Origin: an uncultured Polaribacter sp.
Lineage (GTDB): Bacteria; Bacteroidota; Bacteroidia; Flavobacteriales; Flavobacteriaceae
Assembly (NCBI RefSeq): GCF_947497125.1
Contig: NZ_CANMFI010000001.1
Coordinates: 682,001 to 746,000, forward strand
DNA length: 64,000 nt
Direction of reading: 5' to 3'
Shown piece after piece: positions 18,501-24,590 of this stretch. Every line of letters begins with the position of its first letter. Positions within the stretch are counted from its first letter, which is position 1. Made by a program: the position numbers and the translations under genes. Under the pieces are notes generated by a model. The model was given only the letters and a program-made list of their open reading frames with translations. It did no database searches and was not told the DNA's origin.

Positions 18501-19603
18501 TCTGTACCATTTGTACCGTTTGTTCCATCTTCACCGTCAGAACCATCTGTTCCATTTGAACCGTTAGTTCCATCTGCCCCTTTTAATGACGTTAAGTAAG
18601 CTGCTTCTGATCCTGTATTTCCTGCATCTAACCAAACTTGATATGCCGATTTTCCATCCGTACCATTTGTACCGTTTGTTCCATCTTCACCGTCAGAACC
18701 ATCTGATCCATCCGTTCCGTTAGTTCCATCTGCTCCTTTTAATGACGTTAAGTATGCTGCTTCTGACCCTGTATTTCCAGCATCTAACCAAACTTGATAC
18801 GATGATTTTCCATTAACACCATTTGTACCGTTTGTTCCGTCTTCACCGTCAGAACCATCTGATCCATCCGTTCCATTCGTTCCATTCGTTCCATTCGCTC
18901 CATTTGAACCGTTAGTTCCATCTGCCCCTTTTAATGAATTTAAGTAAGCAGCTTCTGATCCTGTATTTCCAGCATCTAACCAAACTTGATATGCTGATTT
19001 TCCATCAACTCCATTAGTCCCGTTTGTTCCATCTTCACCGTCAGCACCATCTGAACCATCCGTTCCATTCGTTCCGTTTGAACCGTTAGTTCCATCTGAA
19101 CCTTTTAGTGAAGTTAAGTAAGCAGTTTCTGACCCTGTATTTCCAGCATCAAGCCATACTTCATATGCAGATTTTCCGTTTATACCTTGTAAACTTGATA
19201 AATCAACCGATTTACTCCCCCCATTTTCCAAAGAAATGGTCAGAATATTATTTGAAAGTGATAAATCTGTAATTTTTTGATCATCAGAAATATCTGAAAT
19301 CAAACTTACCACCTTTGTGTAGTTCATTAATTTCTCCCATTCAACTCCTGTCCAAAAATAAAAACCCTTGCCTGTTTGTGAATTTGTATTATACACCAAT
19401 AAACTTTCCTTTATAACAAGACTTGAGACTGGTGCTGCTGTTAAAAGATCGTCTATTTTTACTCGTGGAATTAAAATTCCTTTATCTGATGCTACAACAT
19501 CTAATTGAGCAGAAAAATCTGGCTCGATAGTTCCTATTCCAACTTGTGACAATACATTTACGCTACTCATTAAAAGTAGAAAGACAAAGATTACTTTTTT
19601 CAT
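15533..19603 (-). CDS. Giant collagen-like repeat surface protein
   Basis: 1356 residues from the ATG at 19603. An upstream ATG at 19639 would add 12 polar residues ahead of a good signal peptide (MKKVIFVFLLLMSSVNVLS), so 19603 is preferred. After a ~130-residue N-terminal region come 17 near-identical units and one divergent unit. Each has a ~24-residue motif (SAYQVWLDAGNTGSEAAYL, TSLKG) and a Gly-X-Y collagen-like run rich in DGTNG, SNG and SDG. A ~240-residue beta-rich C-terminal head ends without a T9SS sorting domain. The Gly-X-Y runs would form triple helices, giving a long trimeric stalk. It is first gene of the operon with T9SS-B, PorP and OmpA genes, so a surface fibre or adhesin is likely (inference). 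Confidence 0.85.
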   Translation of the reverse strand: MKKVIFVFLLLMSSVNVLSQVGIGTIEPDFSAQLDVVASDKGILIPRVKIDDLLTAAPVSSLVIKESLLVYNTNSQTGKGFYFWTGVEWEKLMNYTKVVSLISDISDDQKITDLSLSNNILTISLENGGSKSVDLSSLQGINGKSAYEVWLDAGNTGSETAYLTSLKGSDGTNGSNGTNGTDGSDGADGEDGTNGTNGVDGKSAYQVWLDAGNTGSEAAYLNSLKGADGTNGSNGANGTNGTNGTDGSDGSDGEDGTNGTNGVNGKSSYQVWLDAGNTGSEAAYLTSLKGADGTNGTDGSDGSDGEDGTNGTNGTDGKSAYQVWLDAGNTGSEAAYLTSLKGADGTNGSNGTDGSDGEDGTNGTNGTDGKSAYQVWLDAGNTGSEAAYLTSLKGADGTNGSNGSNGTNGTDGSDGSDGEDGTNGTNGVDGKSSYQVWLDAGNTGSETAYLSSLKGADGTNGTDGSDGSDGEDGTNGTNGTDGKSAYQVWLDAGNTGSEATYLTSLKGVDGTNGSNGTDGSDGADGEDGVNGTNGVNGKSAYQVWLDAGNTGSEAAYLMSLKGVDGTNGSNGTDGKSSYQVWLDAGNTGSETAYLTSLKGADGTNGSNGTNGSDGADGKDGTNGTNGTDGKSAYQVWLDAGNTGSEAAYLTSLKGADGTNGSNGTNGSDGADGEDGKSSYQVWLDAGNTGSEAAYLTSLKGADGTNGTNGSDGADGEDGTNGTNGVDGKSAYQVWLDAGNTGSEAAYLTSLKGADGTNGSNGANGTNGTDGSDGSDGEDGTNGTNGVNGKSSYQVWLDAGNTGSEAAYLTSLKGADGTNGSNGTNGSDGSDGSDGEDGTNGTNGVNGKSAYQVWLDAGNTGSEAAYLNSLKGADGTNGSNGTDGSDGEDGTNGTNGTDGKSAYQVWLDAGNTGSEAAYLTSLKGADGTNGSNGTDGSDGADGEDGTNGTNGVDGKSAYQVWLDAGNTGSESVYLTSLKGADGANGSNGTDGLDGVDGEDGTNGTNGTDGKSAYQVWLDAGNTGSESVYLTSLKGADGANGSNGTDGLDGVDGDDGTNGTNGSNGKSAYQEWKDANNNGTEADFIASLKGDAGANGTNGTNAALAGAGDPNGSVTGVAGQFYVDTATGKSYSTVDGTTWVEINSDTQDLSLSDNTISLVDGGSVDLSNSTLATSVAANTTKEGSKWENDTTNTYVKLRNQSDGSTAKPNASNIFLHDSGQVSINTTNKNSSLTVAGSMAFQLRRVTLASSELYTIQDDDFTLIVSQTTSLLGSLAGGRVSLPNANNYPGRVLRIVNRSVVSLGLDVAASSDDTINGGLVSGLGIGVLEDIEILDLNINSSLTLQSDGQDWYVISKSTI
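16336..19175 (-). repeat. Coding tandem repeat array (18 collagen-like units)
   Basis: The array consists of about 18 direct repeats of roughly 110-190 bp inside the collagen-like gene. Units differ mainly in the number of Gly-X-Y triplets. Many units are nearly identical in DNA, so unit number can change by recombination and assembly across it may be unreliable. Confidence 0.85.
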
Positions 19604-19737
19604 GGATCTCTTATTTAAATTAAACTTCTGACGAAACATGTTTCATAATTATTGGATAATAGAATTATTATCATAAAAATTTAACATAATTTAACTAAAA
19701 ACATATATTATTATAAGGTTTTAACTAAATACTCACA

Positions 19738-19825
19738 CAAAAGTATAATTTGTAAATACTTAAATAGAACGAAGCAGGGTCATTGATCAATTGGTTTAGT
19801 TGAATGGTACATAGGTATCGGCTAA
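19738..19825 (-). promoter_or_regulatory. Control region of the collagen-like/T9SS operon (40-bp element, left copy, plus -7 box)
   Basis: On the minus strand the element at 19825-19786 contains CCGATAC, CATTCAAC and ACCAATTGAT. After exactly 40 bp it is followed by TACTTTTG (19745-19738), a perfect TAnnTTTG box. No -33 box is present. The same element at the same distance precedes the divergent signalling operon (20049-20136). The leader before the ATG at 19603 would be about 130 nt. Confidence 0.5.
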
Positions 19826-19829
19826 ACAA

Positions 19830-19865
19830 CCACCATATTACTATGCATGCATAGTAATATGGTGG
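19830..19865. repeat. Perfect 36-bp palindrome without a loop
   Basis: CCACCATATTACTATGCA followed directly by its reverse complement. It sits in the 512-bp divergent intergenic region between the collagen-like operon and the signalling operon, 4 bp beyond the left 40-bp element. It has no T tract typical of a terminator, so it may be a dimer operator or a cruciform-forming site. Confidence 0.85.
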
Positions 19866-20048
19866 CAAAAATTTAAAAATTTTTAGTTTTAAATAATAAG
19901 TTGATTAAAATCAGCTCAAAAAAAAAGCATAACTAAATCATTATTAACTATTTAAAAAATTAATTCAAAAAAAAACAATCTTTTAAAGAGAAAAATAAAT
20001 TTTAACTTATATAAAAGTTTAATTGAATTAAATAGAATTTACATTTAA

Positions 20049-20136
20049 TTAACCGATACTTTAACGTCATTCAACAGCACCAATTGATACGAAACCGACA
20101 ATTTTTAAGGAAATATCAGTATATTAACTATTTTTA
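20049..20136 (+). promoter_or_regulatory. Control region of the signalling operon (40-bp element, right copy, plus -7 box)
   Basis: The element at 20049-20088 matches the left copy (inverted) at 29 of 40 positions without gaps. It is followed after 40 bp by TATTTTTA (20129-20136), one mismatch from TAnnTTTG. The leader before the ATG at 20152 would be about 10 nt. The shared element suggests one regulator for both divergent operons. Confidence 0.5.
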
Positions 20137-20151
20137 AAAAAAATTAAAAAA

Positions 20152-20568
20152 ATGACTAAAAAAATATCTATTTTATTTATTGATGATGATCAAATAGAAT
20201 GCATCAAGATAGACCGAGTTATAAAAAAATTAGATTTACCTCATAAAATTACAAAGGCAAAAAATGGTGAAAAAGCTTTTAAAATTCTAAATACCAAAAA
20301 AAACATTCCAGATTTAATTCTATTAGATTTAAATATGTCTAAAATGAATGGTATCGAGTTTTTAACAAAACTAAAAAAAGATGATGTATTATGCTGTATA
20401 CCAACTGTAATTGTAACCACATCGCAAAACAAACAAGACCTTTTAGATTGTTATAAAGCTGGTGTTTCTGGCTATATCATAAAGCCTTTAAGATATTCAG
20501 AATACGTGTCAAAAATGCAAACAGTTTTGTCTTATTGGTCAGAAAATGAATTAATGAAACTCAATTAA
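20152..20568 (+). CDS. Single-domain CheY-like response regulator
   Basis: 138 residues, only a receiver domain. Acidic pocket residues are D11-D13, the phospho-acceptor is Asp59 (LILLDLNM), the switch Thr/Ser lies in VIVTTSQ, and Lys111 is in IIKPL. With no output domain, it would act by protein contact, for example as a relay intermediate or kinase modulator. It is the first gene of the operon with the PAS histidine kinase, HPt protein and LytTR regulator, and transcription diverges from the collagen-like operon. Confidence 0.9.
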   Translation: MTKKISILFIDDDQIECIKIDRVIKKLDLPHKITKAKNGEKAFKILNTKKNIPDLILLDLNMSKMNGIEFLTKLKKDDVLCCIPTVIVTTSQNKQDLLDCYKAGVSGYIIKPLRYSEYVSKMQTVLSYWSENELMKLN

Positions 20569-20626
20569 TTGGACTAATATCTATCAGAATATTAAAAAAA
20601 CATCAAATGAAACTTAAATAATTTAG

Positions 20627-21640
20627 ATGAAAGAAAACACTTTAATGAATGAGAAAGAGTTGAAAGCAGTTGAAATAAAAATTAAGGCTAAGAAATTAGA
20701 ATTAAAAGAAATTTCAAAAAAACTTAAAGATTCTAAAAAAACACTCCAAAATCTAAACACAAACTGCATGTCAAAGAATCTACTAGACGCATACTGTCAG
20801 GTAGATATGTTTGGAAATGTTCAAAAAATGAATAACGAGGCTTCTAGACTATTAAGTTTTAATGGAAACAACACCAAAATCAACTTTTTAAGCTTAGTTC
20901 ATAAAGACGATTTATCCTTAACGCTTGATGTTTATGATCAGTTGCTAAGAGACGGTTCTTTTAAAAATTATAAGTGTAGACTAGTTTTAAAAGACAAATC
21001 TGTTAAAAAATTTCATATTAACGCAAGTTTACTTTATGATAGTAACGGAAAACCAGATGGTATTCAGGGAATTGCAAGAGATATTACGAATGATGAATTT
21101 CTAAATGAACAACTTGTAAAATCTGAAAACAGATTTAAGATGATATTAGAGCATTTTGATAGCGCTATTTTATTAGAAGATGAAAATCGAAATATTACAT
21201 TAGTTAATAAAAAGTTTTGCGATTTATTTACTCCTAAATCAGACTCAAAATCTTTAATCGGTAAAAATTGTGTTGCTGCAGCCGAACAAGCAAAGTTATT
21301 GTTTAAAAACTCTGAGGATTTTATGAGTCAAATAAATTCATTAACCTCAAATAAGAAGGAATCTCTATCTGAGGTTTTAGTAATGTTAGACGGTACTGTT
21401 TTAGAGAGAGATTACATACCAGTATACAATGATAATGAATTTAGAGGGCATTTATGGAGCTACAAAAATGTAACCGCAGAAAAAGTTGCACAACAAAACC
21501 TGGTAGAATCTGAAAAAAACTTAAAAACGTTAATTCAGAATTTAGATCATGGTATTTTCTTAGAAGATGAAAACGGAATTGGTGTACTTGCAAACAAAAA
21601 ATTATGTGAACTTTTTCACATGCCTATGTCTCCAGAATAA
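20627..21640 (+). CDS. Multi-PAS sensor histidine kinase, N-terminal fragment ended by an in-frame TAA
   Basis: 337 residues. A K/E-rich coiled coil (about 5-50) is followed by PAS1 (about 52-155), PAS2 (about 165-285) and the first third of PAS3, ending MPMSPE at a TAA (21638-21640). The same frame continues without shift into the kinase half at 21680-22945, and PAS3 resumes in register (VTGQDF just after the stop). Compared with PAS2, the sense continues naturally, so one codon changed to TAA (for example CAA) splits a ~772-residue kinase. No membrane segments, so cytosolic sensing. As it stands this fragment lacks any catalytic domain. Confidence 0.75.
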   Translation: MKENTLMNEKELKAVEIKIKAKKLELKEISKKLKDSKKTLQNLNTNCMSKNLLDAYCQVDMFGNVQKMNNEASRLLSFNGNNTKINFLSLVHKDDLSLTLDVYDQLLRDGSFKNYKCRLVLKDKSVKKFHINASLLYDSNGKPDGIQGIARDITNDEFLNEQLVKSENRFKMILEHFDSAILLEDENRNITLVNKKFCDLFTPKSDSKSLIGKNCVAAAEQAKLLFKNSEDFMSQINSLTSNKKESLSEVLVMLDGTVLERDYIPVYNDNEFRGHLWSYKNVTAEKVAQQNLVESEKNLKTLIQNLDHGIFLEDENGIGVLANKKLCELFHMPMSPE

Positions 21641-21679
21641 GTTACCGGACAAGATTTTTCTAATGGAGCCAAAGAAAGC

Positions 21680-22945
21680 ATGGCACTTTTTAAAGAACCA
21701 GAAGAATTTTATTCACGATATAAAGAAATTATTAAAAACCAAAAAATTGTTATTGGTGATGAATTAAAAATGGCAGATGGTAAAATTTTAGAAAGAAATT
21801 ACATTCCTATTTTTAAAGACAATACCTTTAAGGGGCATTTATGGAGTTTTAATGATATTACTCTTAGTAGAAAATACAATGAAAGTTTAGAAATAGAGAA
21901 GCAAAAGTATAGAAACATTATTGCAAATATGAACTTAGGTTTTGCTGAAGTAGATTTTGACGGCAAATTAGCATCTGTAAATCATAGCTTTACAGAAATA
22001 TGCGGGTATTCTGAAAAGGAACTAATTGGATTAAAAGCTAGAGATGTATTTCCGGTTGATAAAGAATATGCTTTAGAAAAAACTGAGGAAACAAGGCAAG
22101 GTAAATCCGATTCATTTAAATTAGATATTGTAGATAAAAACGGTAATTTAAAAGTTGTACTTATTAGCTCTGCACCTAATTATAATTTTCAAGGAGAAAT
22201 AACAGGAACTATTGGTATAATATTAGATATTACAAGACTTGAAGAATTAGAAAAACAAAAATTAGAACTACTTCAGAATTTAGAAAAAAGTAATAATGAG
22301 TTAAAAGAGTATGCGCATGTTGTTTCTCATGATCTTAAATCTCCACTTCGCAGTATTTTTTCTTTAGTTTCTTGGATTAAAGAAGATAATGAAGGAAAAC
22401 TTGATACAGCAACTCTAGAAAATTTTGAACTGATAGAGACTACACTAGAAAAAATGGAGCAGTTAATAACAGATATTTTATTATACTCTAGTATTAACTC
22501 TCAAGTTAATGAAGAAAAATTAATAGACCTTAATTTTGTTATAGAAGACGTAAATCAACTATTATTCATTCCAAAACATATACATGTAACAGTTTTAAAC
22601 AAGTTGCCTAAAATTTATGGTGATAGAGTAAGGTTTCAACAATTATTTCAAAATTTAATTAGTAATGCCGTTAAATTTATAGACAAAGAAAAAGGAAGTA
22701 TTGAAATTGATATGGAAGAAAACAACACCCATTACCAGTTTTCAGTTAAAGACAATGGTATTGGTATTGAAAAGAAATACAATGATAAAATATTTAAAAT
22801 ATTTCATTCATTAAGTGATGAAAAATCAACTTCGGGTATTGGACTATCAATAGTTAAAAAAATTATTGAAAGATACGATGGTGAGATTTGGTTAGAAAGT
22901 GCTCTAGGAAAAGGAACAACTTTTTATTTTACAATAAAAAAATAA
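21680..22945 (+). CDS. Multi-PAS sensor histidine kinase, C-terminal fragment with intact kinase core
   Basis: 421 residues from the first ATG after the in-frame stop; the native frame actually runs from 21641. It holds the rest of PAS3 (about 1-65) and PAS4 (about 75-190). The HisKA dimerisation helix carries the phospho-acceptor His217 in HVVSHDLKSPLRS. The HATPase domain has the N box NLISNAVKF, the G1 box DNGIGIEKKYNDKIF and the G2 box STSGIGLSIVKKIIERY. All catalytic motifs are intact, so a restart could give an active kinase with altered sensing. The stop codon overlaps the ATG of the HPt gene (TAATG), indicating translational coupling. Confidence 0.8.
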   Translation: MALFKEPEEFYSRYKEIIKNQKIVIGDELKMADGKILERNYIPIFKDNTFKGHLWSFNDITLSRKYNESLEIEKQKYRNIIANMNLGFAEVDFDGKLASVNHSFTEICGYSEKELIGLKARDVFPVDKEYALEKTEETRQGKSDSFKLDIVDKNGNLKVVLISSAPNYNFQGEITGTIGIILDITRLEELEKQKLELLQNLEKSNNELKEYAHVVSHDLKSPLRSIFSLVSWIKEDNEGKLDTATLENFELIETTLEKMEQLITDILLYSSINSQVNEEKLIDLNFVIEDVNQLLFIPKHIHVTVLNKLPKIYGDRVRFQQLFQNLISNAVKFIDKEKGSIEIDMEENNTHYQFSVKDNGIGIEKKYNDKIFKIFHSLSDEKSTSGIGLSIVKKIIERYDGEIWLESALGKGTTFYFTIKK

Positions 22946-23268
22946 TGATGATAGAAAAGCCTAATTTGAAATACATAAAAGAACTTGCTGATGGAGACAC
23001 TTCTGTAGAGAAAGATGTTATAGAAATTATAAAAAATGAGTTTAAGGAAGAAGAAACTCAATATTTAAAACATTTAGTAGCTAGTAGTTATAAAAATGCA
23101 GCAGCTTCTGTTCATAAACTTAACCATAAAGTCATTATCTTTGGGCTTGAAAATAACTATGAATTAGCAATTTTACATGAGCAAAATTTAAAAAATAGTA
23201 ATTTGAGTTTAATCTCTGAATATGAAAACATACTTTTAAAAATATCTATTTTTATAAATAATCTTTAA
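22945..23268 (+). CDS. HPt (histidine phosphotransfer) domain protein
   Basis: 107 residues from the ATG that overlaps the kinase stop by one base. A longer frame from 22888 would overlap the kinase and begin with an unlikely basic stretch. The helical sequence contains AASVHKLNHKVIIFGL, which matches the HPt phosphorylation helix, with His57 as the likely acceptor. It would pass phosphate from the histidine kinase or CheY-like protein to the LytTR regulator encoded 5 bp downstream (inference from order and family). Confidence 0.75.
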   Translation: MMIEKPNLKYIKELADGDTSVEKDVIEIIKNEFKEEETQYLKHLVASSYKNAAASVHKLNHKVIIFGLENNYELAILHEQNLKNSNLSLISEYENILLKISIFINNL

Positions 23269-23273
23269 CTTTT

Positions 23274-23993
23274 ATGACTTGTATTTTTATTGATGATGAA
23301 AAGACTTCACGGTTTATTTTACAAAATTTATGTGAAAAGGTAGGAAATCTAGAGGTTATAGGTCAGTTTTCTAACGCTATGGATGCTCTTAAATTTTTAA
23401 ATAAAAATAGCGTAGATCTTATTTTTCTAGATATTCATATGCCTGGTTTTTCAGGCTTTGATTTTATTGAAACCTTAAATTTACCACCTAAAATTATATT
23501 AACAACTTCAGATAGAAACTTTGCTATCGAAGCTTTTGAATATGAAAGTGTTATTGATTATTTAGTAAAACCACTGCAACTAGATAGATTAAAAAAAACA
23601 TTAAAAAAAATAAAAGCCCCTGAACCTATACAAGTAAAAACTCCAATCGTAGAATCAGTAGAAATTAAAGATAATAAAAATAAAAATCACCTTTATATAA
23701 ATATCGATAGAAGGTTAATTAAAATAAATATCAACGCTATTCAATCAATAAAGGCACTTGGAGATTATATTCTTTTAAAAACTGATGATACAGAATATAA
23801 GGTACACAACACATTAAAAAGTATTCATATCAAATTACCAGACTCACTTTTTTTAAAGGTACACAGATCTCATATAATCAATACTTCTAAAATTATTGAT
23901 ATTGAGGATAATAGTGTTTTAATTGGCAAAGACATTATCCCAGTAAGTCGTTCTAATAGACCTGAATTAATTAGAAGGTTAAACTTACTTTAA
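23274..23993 (+). CDS. LytTR-type DNA-binding response regulator
   Basis: 239 residues. The receiver domain (1-115) has acidic residues D7/D8, phospho-acceptor Asp53 (LIFLDIHMPG), TTSD and Lys99 (YLVKP). A short linker is followed by a LytTR DNA-binding domain (about 135-239) with KVHRSHIIN and PVSRSNR, which are characteristic. LytTR proteins bind paired ~9-bp sites upstream of target promoters. The 40-bp element repeated in the divergent control region (19786-20088) is the obvious candidate target (inference). Last gene of the phosphorelay operon. Confidence 0.9.
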   Translation: MTCIFIDDEKTSRFILQNLCEKVGNLEVIGQFSNAMDALKFLNKNSVDLIFLDIHMPGFSGFDFIETLNLPPKIILTTSDRNFAIEAFEYESVIDYLVKPLQLDRLKKTLKKIKAPEPIQVKTPIVESVEIKDNKNKNHLYINIDRRLIKININAIQSIKALGDYILLKTDDTEYKVHNTLKSIHIKLPDSLFLKVHRSHIINTSKIIDIEDNSVLIGKDIIPVSRSNRPELIRRLNLL

Positions 23994-24097
23994 GTCTAAA
24001 ATAATGGCACACCAAATTGCAGCCCTAAAATGATCTCACTTACTTAATCGTTCAGTAGTTCTAAAATAACCCAAAACCTTTATACTATAAAAAACTG

Positions 24098-24177
24098 TAG
24101 AAAACAAAAAACCTTCACATTTCTGTGAAGGTTTAAGTGATTTTAAAATCAAACGTCTAACTTTTTTTTGAGGATAT
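24098..24177. repeat. Dispersed intergenic repeat, copy A (left border of the PUL)
   Basis: About 80 bp, nearly identical and in the same orientation as 57930-58012. It contains the hairpin AACCTTCACA-TTTC-TGTGAAGGTT, a second dyad TGATTTTAAAATCA and a run of eight T. It lies between convergent genes and may act as a bidirectional terminator. The rest of 23994-24394 holds no gene I can support. Confidence 0.85.
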
Positions 24178-24342
24178 TAAGAAGTTTTTAAGAAATATTG
24201 TTCAATAAGTAGGTAAACTTAAATACCCAAATTTTAAATATTAACATGATCTAATTTTATACCTCTAATTGAAATTAATTATTCTAGATTCCTATAGATC
24301 TTAATTTGAAATAAATAAAGAGAGGGGCAACAATTTTCATTA

Positions 24343-24372
24343 AAAAAAGCCTTAATAAAATTAAGGCTTTTC
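24343..24372. terminator. Terminator hairpin (GCCTTAAT/ATTAAGGC) between convergent units
   Basis: Eight-bp GC-topped stem with A tract on one side and T tract on the other. It can stop both the LytTR operon (plus) and the small gene at 24395-24562 (minus). Confidence 0.7.
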
Positions 24373-24394
24373 TATAAAATAAATTATGCTGTTT

Positions 24395-24562
24395 TTAAAA
24401 CCCTGTTCCAGGACTGGCTGGGCTTTGGGCTTGTGCCTTTTGTGGATTCAGTATCATGTAGGTACCAAGAGCTGTTAAAGCAGTGTACTTACCATACTTT
24501 CCAATTTTCTTTAAAGCTTCTTTTCGAGTAATTTCCTTTTTATTTTCTGTATTATTATTCAT
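24395..24562 (-). CDS. Small 55-residue protein with signal-like segment, partner of the LamG/T9SS protein
   Basis: Short frame on the minus strand: ATG at 24562, TAA at 24395-24397. The N-terminus is charged (EITRKEALKKIGKYGKY), then a hydrophobic stretch (TALTALGTYMIL) and an AQAQS motif that resembles a signal-peptidase site, leaving a ~10-residue P/G/S tail (SPASPGTGF). It starts 28 bp after the stop of the LamG/T9SS gene, so it is the second gene of that operon. I recognise the style (short RKEALKK...AQAQSP proteins in Bacteroidota) but know no function. Codon pattern and a clean convergent terminator 22 bp downstream support it being real. Confidence 0.7.
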   Translation of the reverse strand: MNNNTENKKEITRKEALKKIGKYGKYTALTALGTYMILNPQKAQAQSPASPGTGF

Positions 24563-24590
24563 GATATTTTATTTTTTAAATTCTCGATTT

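Noticed and set aside
16336..19175. Regular repeats resembling a CRISPR array or satellite
   Set aside because: The repeats keep an open frame and encode Gly-X-Y collagen-like units; lengths vary by 9-bp triplet blocks and there are no unique spacers.
19604..19639. Upstream ATG at 19639 for the collagen-like protein
   Set aside because: It puts 12 charged residues ahead of a normal signal peptide that begins at 19603.
22888..22944. Longer HPt frame from 22888
   Set aside because: It overlaps the HATPase end and starts with a basic out-of-frame translation; the TAATG overlap at 22943-22947 is the typical coupled start.
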